In this document: positions 11,131 to 21,675 of the stretch, in pieces
How positions within the stretch are numbered: the stretch's first letter is position 1
Layout of the letters: every line of letters begins with the position of its first letter
DNA from: Simkania sp.
GTDB taxonomy: Bacteria; Chlamydiota; Chlamydiia; Chlamydiales; Rhabdochlamydiaceae
NCBI GenBank assembly: GCA_018333475.1
Contig: JAGXTH010000086.1
Location: 1-64,000, forward strand
Reading direction: 5' to 3'
DNA: 64,000 bases
Program-made: the position numbers and the translations under genes
The notes under the pieces: generated by a model
Told to the model about the DNA's origin: nothing
Databases searched by the model: none
What the model saw: only the letters and a program-made list of their open reading frames with translations

Positions 11131-11707
11131 AATAAGAAATCAACCCTTCTTGCGTAGGTCTCATACTCTTACTACCCGCATGCCAATTTGCTGGGCACAC
11201 TTCTCCATGTTGCTCAAAGTGGATTAAAGCATCTAATGTTCTAAGAACTTCTTCTACGCTTCTTCCAAGAGGAAGGTCATTCACTAATTGATGACGTATT
11301 ACTCCTTGTCTATCAATGATAAATAACCCGCGATAAGCGACCCCTTCATCTTCTTTTAATACCTGGTAGTCGCGTGCTATCTCCTTACTTAAATCGGAAA
11401 TAATCGGATACCGTACTCCTTCGATACCACCACGTGCCTTTGGCATTTCCTGCCAGGCGTAGTGTGCATAATGGCTATCTACGGAACATCCTATTATTTG
11501 TGCTCCACGTTTTTCAAATTCCGGCAATTGTTGCTGAAATGCATGTAGTTCCGTAGGACATACAAAGGTAAAATCGAGTGGATAGAAGAAAAGGACCACA
11601 AACTTTCCCTGAAATTCTTCAAGAGAAATTTGGTCGATAATCCGCCCATCCGCAACAGCCTTCGCACAAAACGTCGGCGCTTTTTTTCCAATTAATACAC
11701 TAGTCAT
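11105..11707 (-). CDS. Peroxiredoxin (AhpC/TSA family, 2-Cys)
   Basis: FFYPLDFTFVCPTELHAF and EVCPANW resolving Cys; start MTSVLIGKKAP. Confidence 0.93.
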   Translation of the reverse strand: MTSVLIGKKAPTFCAKAVADGRIIDQISLEEFQGKFVVLFFYPLDFTFVCPTELHAFQQQLPEFEKRGAQIIGCSVDSHYAHYAWQEMPKARGGIEGVRYPIISDLSKEIARDYQVLKEDEGVAYRGLFIIDRQGVIRHQLVNDLPLGRSVEEVLRTLDALIHFEQHGEVCPANWHAGSKSMRPTQEGLISYFTAPHVLN

Positions 11708-12329
11708 AAAAAAACCTCTTGATGATTCCCTGTTCTTTCCCAATTGTCGTTGCGTCCCCATGGCCAGGCATCACTACAGTGTCCGCTGGCAGATTAAGCA
11801 GTGTCTTCAATGAGGCTTCCATCAATTTTGGTCTTGCTGTAGCAAAGCTCAAATTACCGATGGACCCTTGAAACAAAGTATCTCCAGAAATGACCACCTT
11901 AAGATCGGGAAGATAATAGCATACGCATCCCGAAGTATGTCCTGGCGTATGCATGACACACACTTTAAGATCGCAAATTCTCTTCTCTTCCCCATTGACG
12001 ACATAAAAATCCGCACCGATTCCTTCTATCGGAAACCATAAGGGAAGCCCATCACTGCCAGGTTTTTCGAGATTCCCAACATCTTCTTTATGGATACCTA
12101 CTGGCATGTTCCAAGCTTTTTTAGCAGCTGCCGCATCGGCAATATGATCCCAGTGAGAATGTGTAATAAGAAGAGTCCCGACTGTTTTCCCTAATTGTTT
12201 TAACCGAGATTGCCAATGAGTCACACAATGCAATGGGGCATCGAATAACACAGCTTGAGGGGAAGAGTCTGTGCAGACCAAAACAGAATTGGTCTCAGCT
12301 GGACCCGACGCAAAGACTTCTACAATCAT
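11700..12329 (-). CDS. MBL-fold metallohydrolase (glyoxalase II-like)
   Basis: THSHWDHIAD, HTPGHTSGCVCYY, SGDTLFQGSIG, VMPGHGDATTIG. Confidence 0.92.
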   Translation of the reverse strand: MIVEVFASGPAETNSVLVCTDSSPQAVLFDAPLHCVTHWQSRLKQLGKTVGTLLITHSHWDHIADAAAAKKAWNMPVGIHKEDVGNLEKPGSDGLPLWFPIEGIGADFYVVNGEEKRICDLKVCVMHTPGHTSGCVCYYLPDLKVVISGDTLFQGSIGNLSFATARPKLMEASLKTLLNLPADTVVMPGHGDATTIGKEQGIIKRFFYD

Positions 12330-12343
12330 TACTTATCCGCGAA

Positions 12344-12420
12344 TGGTGCACCGGAGAGGATTTGAACCTCTAACCGCCCGGTTCGTAGCCGGGTACTCTA
12401 TCCAATTGAGCTACCGGTGC
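12344..12420 (-). tRNA. tRNA-Arg(ACG), CCA encoded
   Basis: Reverse complement GCACCGGTAGCTCAATTGGATAGAGTACCCGGCTACGAACCGGGCGGTTAGAGGTTCAAATCCTCTCCGGTGCACCA folds as a cloverleaf: acceptor GCACCGG/CCGGTGC, anticodon loop CTACGAA, T-arm GGTTCAAATCC. Confidence 0.95.
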
Positions 12421-12494
12421 ATGGAGCTGAAATTATTGGATATACCATGGATTTTGAGCAAGTTTAAATGCTCCATCCGCTAAAATAGCCCCCT

Positions 12495-13082
12495 ATGATT
12501 GACTGGCATCATCAGTGGGCTACGCATGCTCTAAATTTTTATAATGGGTTTGCTCATGTTCCCTTAGCATCTGGCAAACAAGTCCGTCTTAAACCCGGAC
12601 CTGGCTTCGGAGATCTTTCCCATCCTACAACACGCCTTGTCCTACGCATGATGACAGGCCTAGTGCAAGGTAAAACAGTTATTGACCTCGGTTGTGGCAG
12701 TGGTATTCTTTCTCTTTGTGCAGCTGCTCTTGGTGCTAAAATCGTGCATGGAATTGATCATTGCGAAGGCTCTCTTTTACACGCTAAAGAGAATGCTCAT
12801 CTCAATGGGTTCTGCCAAGTACATTTCGGCCAAAGAGCTACTATAACAAACTCAGAACACTCCCTTCTTCTCATCAATATGATTTCCTCAGAACAGGAAC
12901 AGGCCTGGAGAGAACATCCCTATCTTCATGGTTTTGACGGGCTTGTTATTAGCTCTGGGTTGCTCACTGAACAAAAAGCGGCCTATCTAATACAAGTAGA
13001 GAAAAGAGGTTGGACTCCCATCCACTTTCAGGAAGAAGAAGGGTGGCTTGCGGGGTTGTACCGTTCACAAAAGACACTCTAA
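12495..13082 (+). CDS. Ribosomal protein L11 methyltransferase-like (PrmA-like) SAM methyltransferase
   Basis: VIDLGCGSGILSLCAAALGA motif I; overall PrmA-like C-terminal domain. Confidence 0.7.
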   Translation: MIDWHHQWATHALNFYNGFAHVPLASGKQVRLKPGPGFGDLSHPTTRLVLRMMTGLVQGKTVIDLGCGSGILSLCAAALGAKIVHGIDHCEGSLLHAKENAHLNGFCQVHFGQRATITNSEHSLLLINMISSEQEQAWREHPYLHGFDGLVISSGLLTEQKAAYLIQVEKRGWTPIHFQEEEGWLAGLYRSQKTL

Positions 13083-13135
13083 AATCGACAGAACTTTAGA
13101 TTTTAAACAGGCTCTGAGTACATCAAACGCAAAGC

Positions 13136-13402
13136 TTAAGTGGAACAATCTTTCGGTTTGCCGCAAGGACAAGAACACCCTTGCTTAGGCTTAGCCCCCG
13201 TCTCAGAATCCGCTCGTTTATAATCTGTAAGATAATAACCCGATCCTTTGAATTGGAGGAGAGCTGACCCTCCTCCAATATCTCTTTGGACCTTGTCTTT
13301 AGCCTGACATGCAGGACAATCTCTAGCTGGCTCATCCGTGATTTTCTGGAAGAGCTCAAAAGCATGTCCACATTCTTGGCAATGATAAGGATATGTAGGC
13401 AT
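13136..13402 (-). CDS. FmdB-family zinc ribbon protein
   Basis: MPTYPYHCQECGHAFELFQKITD...CPACQ; GSGYYLTDYK typical of family. Confidence 0.88.
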   Translation of the reverse strand: MPTYPYHCQECGHAFELFQKITDEPARDCPACQAKDKVQRDIGGGSALLQFKGSGYYLTDYKRADSETGAKPKQGCSCPCGKPKDCST

Positions 13403-13406
13403 AGAA

Positions 13407-15110
<1,704 letters not shown>

Positions 15111-15410
15111 TTAGGCAAGTACGCCGAGTAGATCATCTTCTGACATAATGAGGTATTCCACCCCTTGTTCATCGGTTTTTACTTCCGTCCCAGCATACGC
15201 GGAAAAAAGAACGTTATCTCCAACCCGTACATTCATGGAGGTAATCGCCCCATTTTCTTCCGTTTTTCCTGGCCCTACGGCAATGACTTCGCCCTGTTTC
15301 GGCTTCTCTTGTGCGGAATCAGGAAGAAGAATTCCTCCCTTAGTCGCTTTAGGCTGGGAACGTTTGACGAGGACACGATTGCCCATTGGCTTAATGTTCT
15401 TGGTCGACAT
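15111..15410 (-). CDS. groES: Co-chaperonin GroES (Hsp10)
   Basis: NRVLVKRSQPKATKGGILLPDSAQEKPKQGEVIAVGPG. Confidence 0.97.
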   Translation of the reverse strand: MSTKNIKPMGNRVLVKRSQPKATKGGILLPDSAQEKPKQGEVIAVGPGKTEENGAITSMNVRVGDNVLFSAYAGTEVKTDEQGVEYLIMSEDDLLGVLA

Positions 15411-15499
15411 AATTTGAACTCCTGATAGATCTGTAGTTCTTTGCGAAGCACCAGACTATCGATTCGGCATGATTTTCGTCAATAGAAATGCCAGAAAAA

Positions 15500-15526
15500 T
15501 TAGCAGCCTATTCTTTTGATTGCTAA
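15500..15526 (-). promoter_or_regulatory. CIRCE-like HrcA operator upstream of groESL
   Basis: TTAGCAGCC-N9-GATTGCTAA, 15 of 18 positions matching TTAGCACTC-N9-GAGTGCTAA; about 90 bp upstream of groES start; TTGACG at 15477-15482 (minus strand) is a candidate -35. Confidence 0.75.
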
Positions 15527-15594
15527 TTTCAGAGCCCAAGGACTCTATGGCTAATAATAGTTATTAACAAAAACAATTGAACCCTTTGCACGAT

Positions 15595-15718
15595 GTATAG
15601 TCGATTAAATTTAAGATGATAAAATCAATCTGCGTCCTTTCATTGACAATGTTGTGCTCGACCTCGCTGATAAAAATCCTTCATCCAATTTTATCATCTT
15701 AAATTTAATCGACTATAC
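15595..15718. repeat. Inverted-repeat element, 31-bp perfect arms with 62-nt spacer (MITE-like)
   Basis: 15595-15625 GTATAGTCGATTAAATTTAAGATGATAAAAT; 15688-15718 exact reverse complement; core TAGTCG...CGACTA is flanked by TA on both sides. Confidence 0.85.
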
Positions 15719-15914
15719 CTAAAAATATTTCATCCTTATTGCCGCCAAAGAAAAGAAAATAGTTGAAAAACTGTTTCAAAGAGACTATCGGTTAAGAAAA
15801 CTCATGATCTATCTATAACAACAGGCATGCGTAAAACCTTGGCCAAAATGACAGATCTGCACCAAGGCTAGTAAAGGGATCTGTTTTTACATATTTAATT
15901 GAGAGAAGACACCG

Positions 15915-18900
15915 ATGAAAAATCCTTCCGCACAATCCACTCACATGATCCGTGCCCAAGAACTCATTGCTTCTTCTAGAAAAAAAGCCATGCCCCTGAA
16001 AGAGCGGCAACAAAAATCCATCGAGCTTGCCGCTGCAATGTTGCTCGAAGCTGAACGTATTCAGTCTCTAAAAGAAAAAACCCTTCAGGCTCAACTAGCT
16101 CGCATGATGAAAGATCCTAAAGGCAAGGTATTCACTACTTGTATGACAGATGAATGCTTTCGCAGCCATCGAACCTCGCGCGTAGCAAATCAAATGGTCT
16201 ATCTTTTACAAAAATTCGGCATCCCCAGCTACCTTTCTTTGTTTAAACGGATACAACTTTGGCTATTTGTGCTTTTGGGCAGACCTTTCTCTTTCCTTTT
16301 TGTCCCTATCGCTATCGCAGCACTGCGAAGAGAAACCTCCAGCGTGATTCTTCCTGGAGAATCTAACGCTTTGTCTCGACACATGAAACACCGCCGCATG
16401 GAGGGTGTTCGTCTCAATCTAAATCACCTGGGAGAGGCTATCTTAGGAGAGGATGAAGCTAAAAAACGCCTCCAAGTCTACTTAGATGATCTGGAAAAAC
16501 ACGATATTGAGTATGTCTCCATTAAAATTTCCACTATCTATAGCCAAATTCACCTGCTCAGCTGGGAACATACACTCCATCAGTTAAAAGACCACTTACG
16601 CAAACTCTACCGCTCTGCTATGCGACACACTTTCACTAGAGCCGATGGCACAAGCGTATCTAAATTCGTCAACCTTGACATGGAAGAATACCGGGATCTT
16701 CATCTAACTAAAGAGCTCTTTAAGCAGGTGCTCGATGAACCGGAATTCCTTCCGTTTTCTGCCGGTATCGTATTGCAAGCTTATCTTCCCGATTCCTACA
16801 CTATTCAAAAAGAACTCACAGAATGGTCTATGCAAAGGATGCAGCGCGGTGGAGCACCTATTAAAATCCGTATCGTAAAAGGGGCCAACCTAGCTATGGA
16901 ACAATTTGAGGCCTCTTTGCGAGGCTGGCAACAGGCCCCTTATACAAAAAAATCCGACGTTGACGCCAATTACAAACGGATGGTGGCCTATGCGTGCGCT
17001 CCTGCACACGCCAAGGCTGTTAGCATCGGTATTGGTAGCCATAATCTTTTTGATATTGCTTATGCATTACTTTTGCGCGCTGAAAAAGGAGTGGAAAAGG
17101 AAATTGTTTTTGAGATGCTCGAGGGTATGGCAGATCACATGCGCAGAGTCGTGCAATTTGTTGCCGATGGCATGTTGCTCTATTGCCCAGTAGCTACTAA
17201 AGAAGATTTTCAAAGTGCTGTTGCTTATCTCATCCGCCGACTCGATGAAAATACAGGTCCTGACAACTTTTTACGGCACACCTTTGGATTACGTCCTCAT
17301 ACTCCGGAATGGGATGCTCAAGTTTCTCTGTTTATCAAGGCTTGCGAGGAAATGGAAACAGTTTCTGCCGCTCCCAGGCGCACACAAAATAGAGAACTCT
17401 CCCATAAATCTTGCAATGAAGCTGCCCCCTTCGAAAATGAACCTGATACAGATTTTTCCCTACACCCTAACCGCCACTGGGCTTGGAATATTGCGACAAC
17501 CTGGCAAAAGAAAACATTTCCTGAAGTGCCCTTAGTGATTGGAGGAAAAGAGATTCGAGGCACTAAGCAAACAGGGGAAGGCACTGATCCTTCCCGACCA
17601 GGCCAATCCTTGTATACTTATGCTCTTGCGGATTGGGATCAAATCGATCATGCACTCAACGTAGCTTCTTCTGCTCAAAAAACTTGGCAGGCTGTCCCTG
17701 TACGTGAACGTTCCCATTTATTAGCAGCCTGTGCTGATAAAATGCGAGAGCACAGAGGGGATCTCATCGGCGTTATGATTGTCGATGGAGGAAAAACTAT
17801 CCTAGAGGGAGATCCTGAAGTTTCCGAAGCAATCGACTTCGCTGAATATTATCGTCGCAGCATGCTCAAAATGGATGCGTGCAAAGATGTTCTTTGGCAG
17901 CCGAAAGGAACGATTCTTATCACTCCTCCATGGAATTTCCCCGTTTCGATTCCAGCCGGCGGCATTTTAGCCGCATTAATGGCTGGTAACACAGTGTTAT
18001 TTAAACCAGCACCTGAAGCAGTCTTAACAGGATGGGTTCTGGTCAATACGCTCTGGGAGGCTGGAGTGCCAAAAGACGTCCTACAATTCATTAACTGCCC
18101 AGATGATCCTATAGGCAGCCGCCTTATCGGCGATCCACGCATCGACGCCGTCGTGCTCACTGGAGCTACTTCCACAGCTAAACTCTTTAAAAAATTGAAT
18201 CCCAGCCTTGATCTCGCAGCAGAAACCGGCGGGAAAAATGCCATGATTATCACCGCTCTTTCCGATCGCGATCTCGCTATTAAAGATCTCGTACAATCTG
18301 CTTTCGGTCATGCTGGGCAAAAATGTAGCGCCACTAGCTTAGCCATTCTCGAAGCTGAAGTGTACGATGATCCTCATTTCCTCCACCAACTACGCGACGC
18401 TGTCTTAAGCCTTCATGTGGGTTCTGCCTGGGATTTATCTACAAAAATGCCTCCGCTCATCCGTCCTCCAGGAAAAGAACTTCTGCGTGGTTTGACCACA
18501 TTAGATGCCGGGGAAAGCTGGCTTGTCAAACCTGAACAAGATCCCAATAACCCTCATCTATGGACACCTGGTGTTAAATTAGGAGTCAAAGAGGGGAGTT
18601 TCATGCATCAAACGGAACTTTTTGGTCCCGTTCTGAGTGTGATGCGCGCAGACCATTTGAAACATGCCCTACATCTTGCCAACGGCACAGCCTATGGATT
18701 GACTTCTGGATTACAATCATTGGACGATCGAGAACAGAAAATCTGGATGCATCACATCGTAGCCGGCAACTGTTACATCAACCGCACGACAACAGGCGCC
18801 ATTGTCCGAAGACAACCCTTTGGAGGATGTAAAGGCAGTAATTTTGGTGCCGGCGCTAAAGCAGGGGGGCCCAATTATATGACACAGTTTTGCTCTCCAG

Positions 18901-19538
18901 CACAAGTAGGCCTTCCGCAAGAAAAAGACCTGTTCCTTCCTCAGATGCAGCCCATTGAGCGAGTGGCAGATCTAGCCAAATTCGATGCAGAACAACTAGG
19001 CCTTTGGCACGCCAGTTTGGCTAGCTACTCTTATTGGTCCAAACGATTCGCTGAGGATCACGACCCAAGTAAAGTCGTTGGACAAGACAACCTTTTCCGC
19101 TACCGCCCCTTCCACGATGTTGTCCTACGACTCTCACCTAGCGACTCACCACTCGATGTATTTCGCTCTATCGCCGCAGCACTTGCTATGAAAAGCCGCC
19201 TTGAAATCAGCTATACTAAGGATCGCTCTCCTGTTCCTAACATCGAATTTTGGCATCGCAAAATCCCCAGCATCACTTGGGTGCGTGAAAGCGAGCAAAC
19301 CTTCCTTGAACGGGTCTCTCAAGGCAAATTCCAGCGCATTCGCGTTCTTTCTAAACCCAGCGAAGCTCTGTATAAAGCTGCCGCTGAACATGCTTCGACC
19401 ATCCTTGCTAACCCTGTTCTTGCCAATGGAAGATTTGAAATGCTGCACTATCTTAGAGAGATCAGCCTAAGCATTGACTATCACCGTTATGGCAACCTCG
19501 GGCTGCGAGATCAAGAAAAAAGAGCTCCCATACTCTGA
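15915..19538 (+). CDS. putA: Bifunctional proline dehydrogenase / L-glutamate gamma-semialdehyde dehydrogenase (PutA)
   Basis: 1207 aa; proline dehydrogenase part (IRIVKGANLAMEQFEASLRGWQQAPY) and ALDH part (TPPWNFPVSIPAGGILAALMAGNTVLFKPA, GHAGQKCSATS). Confidence 0.95.
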   Translation: MKNPSAQSTHMIRAQELIASSRKKAMPLKERQQKSIELAAAMLLEAERIQSLKEKTLQAQLARMMKDPKGKVFTTCMTDECFRSHRTSRVANQMVYLLQKFGIPSYLSLFKRIQLWLFVLLGRPFSFLFVPIAIAALRRETSSVILPGESNALSRHMKHRRMEGVRLNLNHLGEAILGEDEAKKRLQVYLDDLEKHDIEYVSIKISTIYSQIHLLSWEHTLHQLKDHLRKLYRSAMRHTFTRADGTSVSKFVNLDMEEYRDLHLTKELFKQVLDEPEFLPFSAGIVLQAYLPDSYTIQKELTEWSMQRMQRGGAPIKIRIVKGANLAMEQFEASLRGWQQAPYTKKSDVDANYKRMVAYACAPAHAKAVSIGIGSHNLFDIAYALLLRAEKGVEKEIVFEMLEGMADHMRRVVQFVADGMLLYCPVATKEDFQSAVAYLIRRLDENTGPDNFLRHTFGLRPHTPEWDAQVSLFIKACEEMETVSAAPRRTQNRELSHKSCNEAAPFENEPDTDFSLHPNRHWAWNIATTWQKKTFPEVPLVIGGKEIRGTKQTGEGTDPSRPGQSLYTYALADWDQIDHALNVASSAQKTWQAVPVRERSHLLAACADKMREHRGDLIGVMIVDGGKTILEGDPEVSEAIDFAEYYRRSMLKMDACKDVLWQPKGTILITPPWNFPVSIPAGGILAALMAGNTVLFKPAPEAVLTGWVLVNTLWEAGVPKDVLQFINCPDDPIGSRLIGDPRIDAVVLTGATSTAKLFKKLNPSLDLAAETGGKNAMIITALSDRDLAIKDLVQSAFGHAGQKCSATSLAILEAEVYDDPHFLHQLRDAVLSLHVGSAWDLSTKMPPLIRPPGKELLRGLTTLDAGESWLVKPEQDPNNPHLWTPGVKLGVKEGSFMHQTELFGPVLSVMRADHLKHALHLANGTAYGLTSGLQSLDDREQKIWMHHIVAGNCYINRTTTGAIVRRQPFGGCKGSNFGAGAKAGGPNYMTQFCSPAQVGLPQEKDLFLPQMQPIERVADLAKFDAEQLGLWHASLASYSYWSKRFAEDHDPSKVVGQDNLFRYRPFHDVVLRLSPSDSPLDVFRSIAAALAMKSRLEISYTKDRSPVPNIEFWHRKIPSITWVRESEQTFLERVSQGKFQRIRVLSKPSEALYKAAAEHASTILANPVLANGRFEMLHYLREISLSIDYHRYGNLGLRDQEKRAPIL

Positions 19539-19557
19539 ACATTCCATGCCCCTGTAT

Positions 19558-19726
19558 TAATACCAAACGCAATAAATAATTTCATATTTGAGCTGCGTGA
19601 AAGCTGTCGACAAATTGACGATCATAAACAGCATAGTATTAATGCAATACAATGCCGTTTACGATCGCCGATTTTCGGCGCTTTGACGCGGCTCAAATGT
19701 GAAGTTATTTGTTGCGTTTGGTATAA
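19558..19726. mobile_element. MITE-like element A: 163 bp (19561-19723) imperfect hairpin, TAA target duplications
   Basis: Ends TACCAAACGCAATAAATAATTTCATATTTGAGC... and ...GCTCAAATGTGAAGTTATTTGTTGCGTTTGGTA are near-complementary; TAA at 19558-19560 and 19724-19726. Confidence 0.85.
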
Positions 19727-19907
19727 CATATGGGGGCAAGGTTAAGATATGAGATCATAAAGCTATACGCAAGACTTCTGAACATTGCATGCCTTCATCT
19801 CCGAAAACCCCTTGCCCACAAGTTTCGTAATCCCCATTAACAAATCTTTACGTATTTCTGTATTTCTGTATTTTGGTTTATAATACACCATAACTTGGAG
19901 AATTTCT

Positions 19908-20147
19908 ATGAGTCACAGAATAGCCCGTCTTACAATCGATCTTCCAGTCTCGGAACATAAACGGCTCAAAATGGCGGCTTCTTTAATGGATATTTCTATG
20001 AAACAGCTCGTCATTATGAGTGTCGATGACTTCATGCAGAAAAAATTCAACAAGGTAACTGAAAAAGCTATTAAGCAGTCTAAGTCTGGCAAAAACCTAA
20101 AAAAATTCGATACTCTCGATGAGCTTTTCAAAGACTTAGGTATTTGA
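19908..20147 (+). CDS. Putative antitoxin of a RelBE/YafQ-type module
   Basis: 79 aa, N-terminal DNA-binding-like segment (LTIDLPVSEHKRLKMAASLMDISMKQLVIMSV); overlaps the downstream toxin start by 4 nt. Confidence 0.7.
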   Translation: MSHRIARLTIDLPVSEHKRLKMAASLMDISMKQLVIMSVDDFMQKKFNKVTEKAIKQSKSGKNLKKFDTLDELFKDLGI

Positions 20148-20419
20148 TGTTGCTCCCTATCCGCACCTCACAATTCAAGCGTGATGCCAAGCTCGCTCAA
20201 AAACGCGGTAAAAACATGGAGTTACTAAAAAAAATCATGATCAAACTCGTCCAAGAAGAGATTCTTGACATCAAACACAGAGACCACAAATTGACCGGCA
20301 ATTACAAGGATCATCGAGAATGCCATATTGAACCAGATTGGCTACTCATCTATCGAACTACAGCAAAGGAAATTTTCTTTGAAAGAACCGGCACTCATTC
20401 CGACTTGTTCAATAAATAA
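20144..20419 (+). CDS. YafQ/RelE-superfamily mRNA interferase toxin
   Basis: HRDHKLTGNYKDHRECHIEPDWLLIYRTTAKEIFFERTGTHSDLF matches the YafQ-type H...H..DW...H pattern. Confidence 0.88.
   Translation: MMLLPIRTSQFKRDAKLAQKRGKNMELLKKIMIKLVQEEILDIKHRDHKLTGNYKDHRECHIEPDWLLIYRTTAKEIFFERTGTHSDLFNK
20273..20343 (+). repeat. 71-bp exact direct repeat, copy 1 (inside YafQ-like toxin)
   Basis: AAACACAGAGACCACAAATTGACC...CCAGATTGGCT identical to 21679-21749. Confidence 0.97.
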
Positions 20420-20549
20420 GCCGATTGCAAAACTTTAAGGCCAGAAAAGACTCCATTAGAATTTCCCTTAAAGCTTAAAATATGGGGTCATAGAAAGTCA
20501 GCTTTAATTCCAACTTGTGACGAACACAACATGTTAAGCGGATTCCAAA

Positions 20550-21002
20550 TTACAGGACCGCACGAAAATGTCTTGTGTTTACTGGAAAAGGAGGATGCCT
20601 TTCATTTTTTGCTTCCGCTAGTTTTTCTGGTCTTATTTCTTTATATAGATTCAAAAGTTCAGTATCTTTTAGACACTCAAAAAGAAACATGCGAATATAA
20701 CTTTCCTGAATGGGGCTAATTTTTGATTGTTGTTTTTCCCATTTCACCACGGTTGCATGAGATACCCCAAGTTTTTTCCCGAACTCCGTTGTAGACATCT
20801 CCAAAAATTTTCTCATGAATCGTATTTCCTTACCAGTCAATGGATATGGCTTATGAATGAGTCCATTAAAGACAAATAGCTGGAGTGCATTCATATCAAG
20901 ATCAATGACCCATTCACCAAACACTTTTTTCATGGGGGTATCGATAAGTTCGACCGGGAATCCCAGGCCCTCATAGATGAATGTTTCTGTTTTTTTTCGC
21001 AT
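20550..21002 (-). CDS. HTH (XRE/MqsA-like) antitoxin
   Basis: LTGKEIRFMRKFLEMSTTEFGKKLGVSHATVVKWEKQQSKI helix-turn-helix; starts 3 nt after the stop of the reconstructed DUF4258-like gene. Confidence 0.8.
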   Translation of the reverse strand: MRKKTETFIYEGLGFPVELIDTPMKKVFGEWVIDLDMNALQLFVFNGLIHKPYPLTGKEIRFMRKFLEMSTTEFGKKLGVSHATVVKWEKQQSKISPIQESYIRMFLFECLKDTELLNLYKEIRPEKLAEAKNERHPPFPVNTRHFRAVL

Positions 21003-21005
21003 ATT

Positions 21006-21468
21006 TTATAGATCAATCACAGTTATAATGATCATTTCTTCTGAAAAGGCGATAATCACGCGCACTTCTCGCAAATCCTCTGTTTTTCCTCGGATAGCAT
21101 ACTTCCATACTGAATGTGCTAATACTGTTTTAGGGCTCGTCAAGAAATAATGTCCGCATTTAAAACTGCGTCAAAGCCCCGGGGTTGCGTGATCGTAAGT
21201 GGGTCAGTATTGAATCATACAAACCCACTTGCGATCGCACAACCGCGGGAACTTTCACGTAGTTTGAAATTGGAAACTTATTTCTTGACGAGCCCTTAGC
21301 TAGTTCGTGAGTTCCTGTCTTCAAAACACGTAAAGTATCTTGCAAATCAAGATTACCATTCACCTGCTCTTCAGCTGCATGCTTAGTTAACCTATATTTC
21401 CCATACTTAATATGCTGCAATATCTCTCTTCTGAGCCGAACGTCATCCAAAAACTCATCAGATTTCAT
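21006..21468 (-). pseudogene. DUF4258-like toxin gene interrupted by MITE-like element B
   Basis: N-terminal MKSDEFLDDVRLRREILQHIKYGKYRLTKHAAEEQVNGNLDLQDTLRVLKTGTHELAK; deleting 21133-21298 continues in frame with TVLAHSVWKYAIRGKTEDLREVRVIIAFSEEMIIITVIDL-stop (TAA 21008-21006). Confidence 0.9.
21130..21298. mobile_element. MITE-like element B: 163 bp (21133-21295) hairpin, TTA target duplications
   Basis: Exact terminal inverted repeats GGGCTCGTCAAGAAATAA / TTATTTCTTGACGAGCCC, further imperfect complementarity across the element; TTA at 21130-21132 and 21296-21298. Confidence 0.92.
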
Positions 21469-21675
21469 TTTTTTATCGAGCTGCTATGCGAAGTTTTCTG
21501 TAGGCTCATTGTAACATATTCACATATTTTTCCGTTAAACAACTATATATCTAATTGTAGATAAGCTGGTTATGATTTTACCAAAGTAATAATATTGCTG
21601 TTTTTTATTGGGAGATTTCTGGAGTTTTACTGGGGAGCTAAGGCTTGTTAGACGGTCCTAAGGCAAAGCCTTGGC

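Noticed and set aside
12271-12483. 70-aa ORF MQTKTELVSAGPDAKTSTIITYPRMVHRR...
   Set aside because: Overlaps the tRNA-Arg gene and the start of the MBL hydrolase; not a plausible protein gene.
21160-21468. 102-aa ORF as an intact protein with tail GSSRNKFPISNYVKVPAVVRSQVGLYDSILTHLRSRNPGALTQF
   Set aside because: The C-terminal 44 aa are read out of the inserted hairpin element, not native toxin sequence.
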